A DNA stretch of 64,000 bases from Oligoflexia bacterium (GTDB taxonomy: Bacteria > Bdellovibrionota > Bdellovibrionia > JABDDW01). The DNA lies in NCBI GenBank assembly GCA_016715815.1, contig JADJXN010000009.1, positions 15,859 to 79,858 on the forward strand, read 5' to 3'. How positions within the stretch are numbered: the stretch's first letter is position 1; every line of letters starts with the position of its first letter. Shown here in pieces: positions 25,802-34,439 of this stretch. A program made the position numbers and the translations under genes. Below the pieces are notes generated by a model. That model was not told where the DNA came from, did no database searches, and worked only from the letters and a program-made list of their open reading frames with translations.

Positions 25802-26788
25802 TTAGTGAGCTGCTTCCATTTTTAATAGCTTATCAATTTTAATTCCCACCTGTGGCTCGCCTTTAAAAACAGTTCCAATTTTTTGGGAATTAAAATTCTT
25901 CTCAGCCTGCGCGTAAGCTCTTGCAGGAAGAGGAACATAATCTACTTCTTTAATAAGCTTAGGGCCATTTTTGAGATAAAATTTTACAAAATCTTTGATC
26001 TCTAGCTTTTCTGTAGACTTTGCACTTATGTAAATAAAAATCGGGCGAGATAAGGGGAAATATGTTCCATCTTCAACAGATTTAGCTGAAGGCAAAATTG
26101 ATCCCCTTTTAGGGGCTTTTGCACCACCATTAATTGCAAGGGCTTTTAATCTTGTTTTATTTTTTTCATAATAAGCATATGGCACATAACCAAGTGCATT
26201 TTTATCTTGGCTAATGCCTAACACTAAAGTGTTATCGTCTTCACTGGCAGTGTAATCTCCGCGGCTTGATTTGGCTTTCCCAACAATAGCCTCAGTAAAG
26301 TAATCAAATGTGCCAGAGTCTGAACCTGCGCCAAATAATTTTAAAGGTGCATCTGGCCAGTTATTTCGCACCTGATTCCATCTAGTAATTTTACCTTGGG
26401 CTGATGGTTCCCACATTTTTTTAAGATCATCAACAGTAATATCTTTTACCCAATTGTTTTGGGGGCTTACTGCAATGGTCATGGCATCATAGGCAACGGG
26501 GATTTCATAATATTTTATTCCAGCTTCAGCACACCTTTTCATTTCTTCTTTCATAATGGGGCGAGATGCGTTTTGCACATCAGTTTCGCCGCGGCAAAAC
26601 TTTTTAAACCCACCGCCTGTACCAGAAATACCCACTGTTATCCTTACAGAATTCTTTTTTTCTTTCATAAATTCTTCAGATACCGCCTCAGTTATCGGGA
26701 ACACGGTACTTGAGCCATCAACTTTAATAATTGATTGGGCAAAAGCCTTGAGAGAAAAAAGCAATACGCCAATGAGCATAAGTTTCAT
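25802..26788 (-). CDS. pstS: Phosphate-binding protein PstS
   Basis: PstS catches phosphate in the periplasm and delivers it to PstCA. It has a signal peptide (MKLMLIGVLLFSLKAFAQ) and the ligand loop IKVDGSSTVFPI, then GISGTGGGFKKFCRGETDVQNASRP (Thr/Gly phosphate contacts) and FGAGSDSGTFDYFTE. The 328 residues fit the family. A strong AAGGAGAT site precedes the start. A candidate Pho box lies 55-72 bp upstream, overlapping the phoU stop, so pstSCA can be boosted separately from the phoBR-pstB-phoU part. Confidence 0.96.
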   Translation of the reverse strand: MKLMLIGVLLFSLKAFAQSIIKVDGSSTVFPITEAVSEEFMKEKKNSVRITVGISGTGGGFKKFCRGETDVQNASRPIMKEEMKRCAEAGIKYYEIPVAYDAMTIAVSPQNNWVKDITVDDLKKMWEPSAQGKITRWNQVRNNWPDAPLKLFGAGSDSGTFDYFTEAIVGKAKSSRGDYTASEDDNTLVLGISQDKNALGYVPYAYYEKNKTRLKALAINGGAKAPKRGSILPSAKSVEDGTYFPLSRPIFIYISAKSTEKLEIKDFVKFYLKNGPKLIKEVDYVPLPARAYAQAEKNFNSQKIGTVFKGEPQVGIKIDKLLKMEAAH

Positions 26789-26842
26789 AAATATCTCCTT
26801 AATTAATAAGAATATTTTTATATAATTTTAGAGGTTTTTGAG

Positions 26843-26861
26843 TGTTAAGATTGCGTTAAAC
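26843..26861 (-). promoter_or_regulatory. Candidate Pho box upstream of pstS
   Basis: Read towards pstS, two 7-mers with a 4-bp spacer (TTTAACG CAAT CTTAACA) give the 11-bp period of PhoB sites. The block overlaps the phoU stop codon. A second block with the same design (CTTAACC AAGT CTTAACC) lies upstream of phoB. Binding is inferred. Confidence 0.5.
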
Positions 26862-27545
26862 TTCATCGCCATGGGCAAAGCTGTAAGAGCGATGTTTTAT
26901 GTTATCTCCGGTTACAGAAAATACCACTTGCTCGCTTATATTGGTTGCCTGGTCAGCAATTCTTTCAAGTTTTGAAACAACAAGTAATAGGGCTGAAGCA
27001 GCATCTACAGATTTGGGATCTTTTTTCATAATTTCATGGATTTCATCAACAAGCATGTGAGCAAAATCATCAACTTTGTCATCATCTAAAATATTCTTTT
27101 TAGCTAAAGAAATATTTTTTGTATCAAATACCTTAACACAATCATTTAGCATCATGGCGGCTACTTTTGCCATCTCTGCAACACCTTTAGCAGTAGCAAG
27201 GGCTGGCATCTTATTAAGCCTTATAGCTTGGCGGCAAATGCCTTCGCAATAATCCCCAATTCTTTCAATATCGTTATTAATTTTAATAGCCGCTATGACG
27301 TTACGTAAATCCCCAGCAGCAGGTTGTCTTAGCGCTATAATTTCATACACTGCTTGGTCTACTTGGTTTTCAAGCCTATCTATTTCTTTATCAAACTGAA
27401 TGGTTTCTTCTGCTAGTTTTGAGTTTCTTTCAATCAAAGCTTTGATTGAATTCTCTAACATGTAGATCACTTTTTGCCCCATGGACACAACTAACTTTTG
27501 GACATGTGCCAGATCCTGATCTAGCGCTCTTTCATGGATGGACAA
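26856..27545 (-). CDS. phoU: Phosphate transport regulator PhoU
   Basis: PhoU links the Pst transporter to PhoR, keeping PhoR off when phosphate is plentiful. The 229-residue, two three-helix-bundle protein has the metal-binding repeats EIDRLENQVDQAVYE and the matching DDKVDDFAHMLVDEI in the second half, both E/DxxxD types. It lies 11 nt after pstB. Confidence 0.95.
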   Translation of the reverse strand: MSIHERALDQDLAHVQKLVVSMGQKVIYMLENSIKALIERNSKLAEETIQFDKEIDRLENQVDQAVYEIIALRQPAAGDLRNVIAAIKINNDIERIGDYCEGICRQAIRLNKMPALATAKGVAEMAKVAAMMLNDCVKVFDTKNISLAKKNILDDDKVDDFAHMLVDEIHEIMKKDPKSVDAASALLLVVSKLERIADQATNISEQVVFSVTGDNIKHRSYSFAHGDEV

Positions 27546-27556
27546 GCTTACCTCTC

Positions 27557-28327
27557 TTAACCAAACTTACCGGTAATATAATCTTCCGTTCTTGTGTTTG
27601 ACGGATTAGTAAATATCTTACTTGTTGGGCCAAATTCTATCAACTGCCCCATGTAAAAAAAGGCAGTTAAATCAGACACCCTAGCAGCTTGTTGCATGCT
27701 ATGAGTCACTATGACTATGGTATAGTTTTGCTTTAAATCCATAATGAGTTCTTCTATTTTTTGGGTAGCAATGGGGTCAAGGGCTGAGGCAGGCTCATCC
27801 ATTAAAAGAACATCGGGTTCCACAGCAAGGGCACGGGCAATGCATAAACGCTGCTGTTGGCCCCCCGAAAGGGCTGTAGCGTTTTTATTTAAACTATCCT
27901 TAACCTCTTCCCACAAAGCAGCTTGGCGTAAAGATCTTTCAACTATGTAAGCAATTTGATCCTTTGATTTTATTCCATGCGCCCTGGGACCATAGGCAAC
28001 ATTATCAAAAATAGATTTTGGAAAAGGGTTGCTTTTTTGAAATACCATTCCAACATGCTGTCTTAGCTCTACAAGATCTACATTGTTTTTGTAAATATCT
28101 TGGTTTTTAACCAAAACCTCACCCACAACTTTAGTGCCAGCAATTAAATCATTCATGCGGTTAAAGAGTCTTAAATAGGTGGATTTACCGCACCCAGAAG
28201 GACCAATAAGTGCTGTTACTTTTTTTTCAGGAATTTGCATGGTTATATTTTCAAGAGCCTGCTTTGAGCCATAGAAAAAATTAACGTTTTTAGATTCTAG
28301 TGCGTAATTATCTTTTCCATTGTTCAT
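27557..28327 (-). CDS. pstB: Phosphate ABC transporter ATPase PstB
   Basis: This 256-residue ATPase drives phosphate import. Walker A GPSGCGKST is at about 42-50, the PstB-specific LRLFNRMNDLI follows, the signature LSGGQQQRLCIARALA and Walker B VLLMDEPASALDP are intact, and the H-loop IVIVTHSMQQAARVSD is present. Its start overlaps the phoR stop by 4 bp, so sensor, regulator and pump genes are translationally coupled. Confidence 0.97.
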   Translation of the reverse strand: MNNGKDNYALESKNVNFFYGSKQALENITMQIPEKKVTALIGPSGCGKSTYLRLFNRMNDLIAGTKVVGEVLVKNQDIYKNNVDLVELRQHVGMVFQKSNPFPKSIFDNVAYGPRAHGIKSKDQIAYIVERSLRQAALWEEVKDSLNKNATALSGGQQQRLCIARALAVEPDVLLMDEPASALDPIATQKIEELIMDLKQNYTIVIVTHSMQQAARVSDLTAFFYMGQLIEFGPTSKIFTNPSNTRTEDYITGKFG

Positions 28328-29346
28328 TTAAGTTCTCCAAAATTAAGCGGTATTTTTATCAAAAAACGCGTACCTTTACCAGAATCACTTTCAACATCAA
28401 TAGATCCTTTATGGGCAAGCACAATATGCTTTACAATAGAAAGCCCAAGGCCCGTTCCACCTGTTTCAACGCTTCTAGCTTTATCAACTCTGTAAAATCT
28501 TTCAAAAATTCTTGGTAAATGCTCTTTAGAAATACCAGGGCCATTGTCTTTTACTTCATAAACCCAATGGGTTTGGTTTTTGGTTTGTTTAACTTCAATG
28601 AGAGTTCCAGGTGGCGTGTACCTAATGGCATTATCTATTAAATTTACAAAAACTTGCTCAATTTTTTTTCTATCACCTTCAATTTGGGCATCAGAGAATT
28701 TAAAAAATATTTTTTGCTTTGTTTCATTCAAGACTGGAAAAAATACGGCCTCAAGTTTTTCAATAATGGCCTGTGATGAAAAGCTTGACCATTCAATCTC
28801 ATTGGGAAAAGCTTCAAGTCTTGAAAGCTCTAATAAATCTGAAATAAGATGATTCAGCCTTTCACTGTTTTCATCAATACGTTTTAAAAATTTTTGGCAA
28901 GTCTGTGAATCTTTGTACGCCCCGCTTAATAAAGTTTCTGTATACCCCCTAATGGAAGTCAGTGGGGTTTTTAATTCATGGCTAACGTTAGCTACAAATT
29001 CTATTCTTAAGTTTTCAAGTTTTTTAATGGTTTCTTGTTTGCTTTTAATGTCTTTGGCTAGCTCGTTTAAAGCAATCATAAGCTCATTTGCATCAGGCTC
29101 TAAAATATTTGAAATAGGGGGGTTAAATTTATCAAGCTTTAAGCCCTCAACATACATGGTGGCAAGTGCATAGGGGGATGTTACACGGGCATACATTTTA
29201 TAAGACTGTATAGCCATCCAAATAACAAGAGAGCAAAAGGTCAATATGAGCCAAATTTTTTCTCCACTTAAGTATAAAAACAAAAAAAAGCAAACTGTAT
29301 GCACAACGCACACAATAAAGATAATATTAATCCAACGTTTGGTCAT
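28324..29346 (-). CDS. phoR: Phosphate-sensing histidine kinase PhoR
   Basis: The 340-residue sensor kinase has two N-terminal membrane helices (about 7-27 and 31-48) without a large periplasmic loop, as expected for PhoR, which senses through Pst/PhoU rather than by binding phosphate. The phosphorylated His is in FVANVSHELKTPLTSIRGY (about residue 120). N, G1, F and G2 boxes follow (FVNLIDNAIRYTPPG, VKDNGPGISKEH, RIFERFYRVDKARS, GTGLGLSIVKHIV). The gene overlaps phoB and pstB by 4 bp each. It lacks an obvious PAS domain and is therefore shorter than the E. coli protein. Confidence 0.93.
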   Translation of the reverse strand: MTKRWINIIFIVCVVHTVCFFLFLYLSGEKIWLILTFCSLVIWMAIQSYKMYARVTSPYALATMYVEGLKLDKFNPPISNILEPDANELMIALNELAKDIKSKQETIKKLENLRIEFVANVSHELKTPLTSIRGYTETLLSGAYKDSQTCQKFLKRIDENSERLNHLISDLLELSRLEAFPNEIEWSSFSSQAIIEKLEAVFFPVLNETKQKIFFKFSDAQIEGDRKKIEQVFVNLIDNAIRYTPPGTLIEVKQTKNQTHWVYEVKDNGPGISKEHLPRIFERFYRVDKARSVETGGTGLGLSIVKHIVLAHKGSIDVESDSGKGTRFLIKIPLNFGELK

Positions 29347-30068
29347 TGCTTAAAGCGGTACCCTACTCCACGAACAGTTTCAATATGATCTGCATAGGGA
29401 TTAATTTTTTTACGTAAAGAGGCCAAATGAACATCTATGGTTCTGTCCGTAACACTTACATCAGGGCCCATAACAATGCTCACAAGGTCCCCGCGGCTTA
29501 AAACTTCCCCCTGGGCCGCCATTAATTCCCTTAATAACTTGTACTCAGTTAATGTTAAGCCTATTTCTTGTGAACCAATGCTTACCTTATAACTTCTAAG
29601 ATCAATTGTTAAATCACCTTTTTGCAAAACTTCTTTTTGAGTTTGGTTAATAAGCTTATTTCTTCTCAAACTTGCTTTAACTCTTGCCATGAGCTCTTTT
29701 GTAGAAAAGGGCTTTGTGACGTAATCATCAGCCCCTACTTCAAGACCAACAACTTTATCTGTTTCAGAGCTTTTTGCTGTAAGCATAATCACAGGAATTC
29801 TTTTTGTGCTCTCAGTACTTCTCATTTTTTTACATATCTCAATCCCACCCTCACCCGGAAGCATAAGGTCTAATAAAACAAGGTCAGGCTTATGCTTTTG
29901 AACAGCACTAAATACCTCATCTCCTTGGCCAACAAGGCAAGTTTTAAAACCCTCTAGTTTTAAATTATAATCAATAAGTTCCAAAATGGCTTTGTCGTCT
30001 TCTGCTACTAAAATAAGTCCGTTTGATTTTGCTGGCTCCGGCGATTTCAGATCGATCATAAATATCAC
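29343..30068 (-). CDS. phoB: Phosphate response regulator PhoB
   Basis: The OmpR-type response regulator has the receiver domain at residues 15-130 (LVAEDDKAILELIDYN acidic pocket, phospho-Asp in LVLLDLMLPGEGG, Thr/Lys switch residues in VIMLTAKSSETDK and YVTKPFSTKEL). The winged-helix domain covers 145-241 (LTLTEYKLLRELMAAQGEVL, TVRGVGYRFK). The 12-residue N-terminal tail before the receiver is slightly longer than usual. It is the first gene of a seven-gene run and has a candidate Pho box 44-61 bp upstream, implying autoregulation. Confidence 0.94.
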   Translation of the reverse strand: MIFMIDLKSPEPAKSNGLILVAEDDKAILELIDYNLKLEGFKTCLVGQGDEVFSAVQKHKPDLVLLDLMLPGEGGIEICKKMRSTESTKRIPVIMLTAKSSETDKVVGLEVGADDYVTKPFSTKELMARVKASLRRNKLINQTQKEVLQKGDLTIDLRSYKVSIGSQEIGLTLTEYKLLRELMAAQGEVLSRGDLVSIVMGPDVSVTDRTIDVHLASLRKKINPYADHIETVRGVGYRFKQ

Positions 30069-30111
30069 TTGTAACAGCTATAATTTAGATTTCAAACACG
30101 TATTTAGTGGC

Positions 30112-30129
30112 TTAACCAAGTCTTAACCT
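30112..30129. promoter_or_regulatory. Candidate Pho box between phoB and rfbB
   Basis: A direct repeat CTTAACC AAGT CTTAACC (7-4-7 spacing, 11-bp period) sits 44 bp before phoB and 73 bp before the divergent rfbB. The same motif precedes pstS. The repeated CTTAAC core differs from E. coli CTGTCAT but has the same geometry. It could serve either flanking gene. Confidence 0.55.
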
Positions 30130-30201
30130 TAGGGCTTGCCTAGAGGCTTCTTTTATGATTATAAATCTTAAGAGATTTAAAGTACTTACAAAGGATGGTT
30201 T

Positions 30202-31215
30202 ATGGAATTTAAGAAGTTACTTGTAACAGGTGGAGCAGGCTTTATTGGAGGCCATTTTGTTAAATTAGCTCTTAAAAAACATCCAAACCTTGAGATTATA
30301 AATCTAGATCTTCTCACCTATGCAGGAAACCTTGAAAATTTAAGTGAGCTTAAAGAGCATAAACGCCATAAATTTGTTAAAGGAAACATTTTAGACAGAT
30401 CCCTTGTGTCAGAACTTTTAGCACAAGGTTGTGACGGAGTGGTTAATTTTGCGGCAGAAAGCCACGTTGATAGAAGCATTACTGGTCCTGATGCCTTTAT
30501 TCAAACAAATATTGTTGGAACTCAGAAGCTCTTAGAGGCCTCACGCAAAGCAAGTGTTAAACGTTTTTTACAAATCTCCACCGATGAAGTTTACGGCACT
30601 TTAGGGGACACCGGAGAATTTAGTGAAGAAACACCTCTAGCCCCCAATAGCCCTTACTCAGCCAGTAAGGCCAGTGCAGATTTAATTTGCCGAGCTTACC
30701 ACCACACTTACAATATGGATGTAGTTGTCACCCGTTGTAGTAATAATTATGGCCCAAACCAGTTTCCTGAAAAATTAATTCCACTAATGATTAATAACGC
30801 AAGAGCTGAAAAATCTCTGCCAGTTTATGGTGATGGTTTAAATGTTAGAGATTGGATTTATGTGGAAGACCACTGCCAAGGTGTTTTAGATGTGTTAATG
30901 AAAGGTAAATCTGGCGAGGTTTATAATATTGGCTCAGATAATGAATGGCCCAATATTGAAATTGTAAAAAAACTTTTAAACCTACTAGATAAGCCACAGT
31001 CTTTAATTACTTTTGTAAAAGACCGTCCAGGCCATGACAGACGCTACGCCATTGACTCTTCCAAAATTAAGCGTGAGCTTGGTTGGAAGCCCAGTTATGA
31101 CTTTGAAACGGGGCTAAAGAAAACCGTTCAGTGGTACCTTGAAAATGATAAGTGGCTCTCTGGTGTTTTAGACGGCTCTTATATGGAGTACTATCAAAAG
31201 CAGTATTCTAACTAA
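30202..31215 (+). CDS. rfbB: dTDP-glucose 4,6-dehydratase
   Basis: RfbB/RmlB converts dTDP-glucose to dTDP-4-keto-6-deoxyglucose, the branch point for rhamnose, Fuc4N and related envelope sugars. The NAD-binding GGAGFIGGHFV is at 9-19, then FAAESHVDRSI, the catalytic STDEVYG and YSASKASADLI (Tyr/Lys) and RCSNNYGPNQFPEKLIPLM. The 337 residues match. The 3' end overlaps the convergent wecE-like gene by 4 bp. No rmlA, C or D is in the window, so together the pair could feed Fuc4N or Qui4N synthesis. Confidence 0.94.
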   Translation: MEFKKLLVTGGAGFIGGHFVKLALKKHPNLEIINLDLLTYAGNLENLSELKEHKRHKFVKGNILDRSLVSELLAQGCDGVVNFAAESHVDRSITGPDAFIQTNIVGTQKLLEASRKASVKRFLQISTDEVYGTLGDTGEFSEETPLAPNSPYSASKASADLICRAYHHTYNMDVVVTRCSNNYGPNQFPEKLIPLMINNARAEKSLPVYGDGLNVRDWIYVEDHCQGVLDVLMKGKSGEVYNIGSDNEWPNIEIVKKLLNLLDKPQSLITFVKDRPGHDRRYAIDSSKIKRELGWKPSYDFETGLKKTVQWYLENDKWLSGVLDGSYMEYYQKQYSN

Positions 31216-32336
31216 ATAACCTGCTTTGCCACTCTTATCACCTCACTCACCTGCGCATCAGTAAGTGAATAATAAATTGGAAGACGAATGAGACTTTCCC
31301 AAACTATTTGAGTATTAGCTAAATCCGAGGCGGGGGCAAGGCTAAGCTCTTTAGCATAAGGTGAGTCATGAAGGGGAACGTAGTGAAACATGGCTGAGAC
31401 GCCGTTTACCTTAAAAGCTTTTAAAATTTCATCACGTTTTTTTGAATCTACTAAAAAAGCGGCAATATGTCCGTTTGTTTTAATTTCAACAGGTGTTTTT
31501 TGCCAAGTTATTTTATTTGCTGCCACTAATTCTTTTAAACCATCAACATATTTATTATAAATTTCTACTCGGCGTTTTGTTATTGCTTCCATTTTTTCCA
31601 ATTGAGCAAGGGCAATGGCTGCCAAAAAATCACTGGCCACATAACTGCCGCCGCGGTCAACCCAAGTGTATTTATCCACTTGGCCTCTTAAAAACTTTTG
31701 GCGGTTTGTGCCTTTTTCAATAATAATTTCAATTCTTGAGGCAAGCTGGTCACTATCTGTCATAATAAAGCCGCCCTCACCGCAGGCAATGTTTTTTGTA
31801 TCATGAAGGCTAAAGCAAGTTACCCAAGGCGATGAACCTATAGGTTTATTATCCCGAGTAGCACCTAAAGATTGTGCCGCATCTTCAATTAAAAAAAGTC
31901 CTTTTTGTTTACAAAAATCTCTTATTTCTTCTACATGAGCGGAAGAGCCTGCATAGTGAACCGTAATGATGGCCTTTGTTTTTGCTGTGAATACTTTTTT
32001 AATATTTTCTAAATCAAGGTTCCAAGTTTGAGGATTAATATCCGCAAAAACTGGCTTTGCCCCTGCCATAACAATTGCATTGGCAGCGGAAACAAAACCA
32101 AAACTTGGTAAAATAACTTCATCTTGAGGTTTTAAGTTTGCTAAAATACAACCAATCTCTAAAGCAGAAGAACAACTTGTAACAAAAAAAGCATGTTTAA
32201 CTTGGCATTTTTCTTTTGCTAATTTTTCAAGGGCTAAAGTTTTTGGACCACGGCCACACCATTTTGCTGATCCCATGGCTTCTTTAAAATATTTTTCTTC
32301 ATTTCCGACAAAACTGGGCTGGTTAAAAGGAATCAT
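31212..32336 (-). CDS. wecE: dTDP-4-amino-4,6-dideoxygalactose transaminase-like sugar aminotransferase
   Basis: This 374-residue DegT/DnrJ/EryC1-family PLP enzyme opens MIPFNQPSFVGNEEKYFKEAM, like WecE/RffA. The HYAG, VEDAAQSLGAT and FSLHDTKNIACGEGGF segments hold the PLP-binding Asp and the Schiff-base Lys, and KGTNRQKFLRGQVDKYTW with the MFHYVPLHDSPY tail follows WecE closely. It would transaminate dTDP-4-keto-6-deoxyglucose made by the neighbouring rfbB product, giving dTDP-Fuc4N for a surface glycan. The gene name is by similarity; a related 4-amino or 3-amino isomer is possible. Confidence 0.82.
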   Translation of the reverse strand: MIPFNQPSFVGNEEKYFKEAMGSAKWCGRGPKTLALEKLAKEKCQVKHAFFVTSCSSALEIGCILANLKPQDEVILPSFGFVSAANAIVMAGAKPVFADINPQTWNLDLENIKKVFTAKTKAIITVHYAGSSAHVEEIRDFCKQKGLFLIEDAAQSLGATRDNKPIGSSPWVTCFSLHDTKNIACGEGGFIMTDSDQLASRIEIIIEKGTNRQKFLRGQVDKYTWVDRGGSYVASDFLAAIALAQLEKMEAITKRRVEIYNKYVDGLKELVAANKITWQKTPVEIKTNGHIAAFLVDSKKRDEILKAFKVNGVSAMFHYVPLHDSPYAKELSLAPASDLANTQIVWESLIRLPIYYSLTDAQVSEVIRVAKQVI

Positions 32337-32381
32337 ATATTTATGAATTATCAGGGTTTTAAATGCTTTGTAAATGAAATA

Positions 32382-33188
32382 TTAGGCAACTCTTTTAAGT
32401 TTGCGTTTTAAAGCAGCCTGATATCTTTTAGCATTTTTATAGCGGTGATCCACTGGGGTGCTAAAAGCCAAAGCTGATATTTTAAGCTCATCGCCGCGGT
32501 ATTTTTCTCTAACTCTAATGGCTAGGTTTGTGGCAAACACAAGGCAAATTGCCAATGGGTCAAAAACAGATACAAAAATTAGAATTAAAAACTTTGCCAC
32601 TGAATCAACATCAGCACCAGTCATTTCTGCTACATATAAAAGCGGGCCTATTTCTTTTTGAGTTACTAAACTATCAAGCTCAAGTTTTGCCAATTCTTCA
32701 TTAAGTTGTAGGGATTGGCGATTAAGACGTCTTAGGGTAAAACGGTAGTCATCATACATCTGAATTTTTTTAGTTACTCTATTGGCAGGAATAGCTTCTA
32801 TGAATTTTTCAATTTTAGCAACTTCAGTATTTAAAAGCCCAATTTGTTTTTTAATACCATCTTTTTTTATAGACTGCTCTTTATAATTTGCTGATGAGTT
32901 TTGGTAAGCATTTGATAAGAAACCAAAAATACCAAGACTTGTTATGATAGAAAGTATTACCACAGCTGTTGAAAGATAATATCTCATCATGTAGTTTACA
33001 TGGCCCCAGTAGCGATATAAAAAACCTGCAACAACAAGTTTTGAAAACTCTAAAGAGCCCGCCATAATGCCCACTGATTTTGGGGCACCAGCAAATAATT
33101 CTGTTAAGCCCACTAAAGAAAATGTGGCTCCAATAATGGAAACCGCAAAAGCTGCAATGGCTAAAAGGGTAATATATACTCTACTCAT
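32382..33188 (-). CDS. Membrane protein with a central coiled coil (unknown function)
   Basis: The 268-residue protein has three N-terminal hydrophobic segments (about 7-27, 45-60 and 72-92), a coiled-coil region of about 90 residues (NYKEQSIKKDGIKKQIGLLN to LNEELAKLELDS), a fourth hydrophobic segment (VAKFLILIFVSVFDPLAICLV, ~195-220) and a basic tail (RYQAALKRKLKRV). The layout resembles DUF4407-type or phage-associated membrane proteins, but the similarity is only general. It lies 45 nt upstream of the wecE-like gene on the same strand. Confidence 0.6.
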   Translation of the reverse strand: MSRVYITLLAIAAFAVSIIGATFSLVGLTELFAGAPKSVGIMAGSLEFSKLVVAGFLYRYWGHVNYMMRYYLSTAVVILSIITSLGIFGFLSNAYQNSSANYKEQSIKKDGIKKQIGLLNTEVAKIEKFIEAIPANRVTKKIQMYDDYRFTLRRLNRQSLQLNEELAKLELDSLVTQKEIGPLLYVAEMTGADVDSVAKFLILIFVSVFDPLAICLVFATNLAIRVREKYRGDELKISALAFSTPVDHRYKNAKRYQAALKRKLKRVA

Positions 33189-33245
33189 TCAATTTTTTAT
33201 CGGTATTTTTAAATAGTTAAAACATATTGAGTTAATTTTTCTAGA

Positions 33246-34439
33246 CTAGACTTTTGTACTCTTTTGAGTGCTTTTTGTTTCACTAAAGAGTAAAAATAGA
33301 AGTGCTGCTGCTATAAGCGCACCTGTAGCACCATAGGCAAAAGCCGCTGAAGCGCCAAATTGATCCCATAAAATACCAGCAAGAGTGCTAGCTACAATAG
33401 TGGCCAAGCTTGAAACGGTACCAAATATTCCAAGACTTGTTGCATGCATGTGCGGGCCCACAAGATCAACTGCTAAGGCTTTACCAACACCATCGGTAGC
33501 GGCAAAATATAAACCGTATGTAGCAAATAAAATCCAAAACACATAAGTATCTTTGGCAAAAGCAAAACCAAAATAAACTGCTGCAAAAACTAAAAGGCCA
33601 AATCTTAAAACTTTTCTTCTCCCATACTTATCTGAAAGCCCTCCCATAAATGGGCTAGTTAGTGAGAATACAAGATTATAAAAACAATACATTAAAATTG
33701 TATTTGTTAATGAGACTCCACTTTGCTGAGTTTTCATTAATAAAAATGCATCGCTTGAATTTGTAAGGGAAAACACACCCCAGGTAATGACATATTTTTT
33801 GTAATCTTTTGGAAGCTCGCTCCAACGCCATTTTACTGGCGGGGGTAATGCCGCCTTATTGTTATTTTCTTTTTCAGGCACAAAATAAATAAGCAGCACT
33901 GCTGCTAGGCCCGGTAAAAGTGCCCAGTAATAAATAGTTCTTAAGCTTGAAGGGTTTAACGATAGAAAAAATATTGCCAAGAGTGGTCCAATGGCAGCAC
34001 CTAAGGTATCCATAGCTCTGTGCCAACCAAAGGCAAGACCTCTATGTTCAATACTGACAGAATCTGCTAAAAGTGCATCACGCGGGCTTGTTCTTAACCC
34101 CTTACCGACTCGGTCAAAACCTCTAGCAAATAAAACTTGCACCCAAGTTTCAGCACTTCCAATTAAGGGCTTAGCAAAAGCTGCAAATAAATATCCAATC
34201 CAGATAAATGGTTTTCTTTTTCCTATTCTATCTGAAATCACACCTGAATAAGATTTTAAAATTGCTAAAACTCCCTCAGCAAAGCCTTCAATTATGCCTA
34301 AAGATGTCATTGAAGCCCCAAGTACAGTTGTTAAAAAAATAGGTGTAATGGGGTAGAGCATTTCACTTGAAATATCTGCTAAAAGAGAGACTATACCAAG
34401 GCTAACAACTGTTTTATTAAGTACTTTTTTATGTGACAT
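33246..34439 (-). CDS. Major facilitator superfamily transporter
   Basis: The 397-residue protein has 12 predicted helices. Between helices 2 and 3 is the MFS loop-2 signature GVISDRIGKRKPFIWIGY (G-x-x-x-D-R-x-G-x-R type), and its counterpart in the second half is GGLSDKYGRRKVLRFGLL. It lacks substrate-specific motifs I can identify; the group of multidrug or sugar exporters fits equally. Its stop and the start of the NADAR gene touch, so the two are in one run (NADAR first). Confidence 0.85.
   Translation of the reverse strand: MSHKKVLNKTVVSLGIVSLLADISSEMLYPITPIFLTTVLGASMTSLGIIEGFAEGVLAILKSYSGVISDRIGKRKPFIWIGYLFAAFAKPLIGSAETWVQVLFARGFDRVGKGLRTSPRDALLADSVSIEHRGLAFGWHRAMDTLGAAIGPLLAIFFLSLNPSSLRTIYYWALLPGLAAVLLIYFVPEKENNNKAALPPPVKWRWSELPKDYKKYVITWGVFSLTNSSDAFLLMKTQQSGVSLTNTILMYCFYNLVFSLTSPFMGGLSDKYGRRKVLRFGLLVFAAVYFGFAFAKDTYVFWILFATYGLYFAATDGVGKALAVDLVGPHMHATSLGIFGTVSSLATIVASTLAGILWDQFGASAAFAYGATGALIAAALLFLLFSETKSTQKSTKV

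Noticed and set aside
31203..31220. The 4-bp overlap between convergent rfbB and wecE-like genes as a regulatory feature
   Set aside because: Short convergent overlaps occur several times in this compact genome (also at 5639-5668 and 40489-40505).
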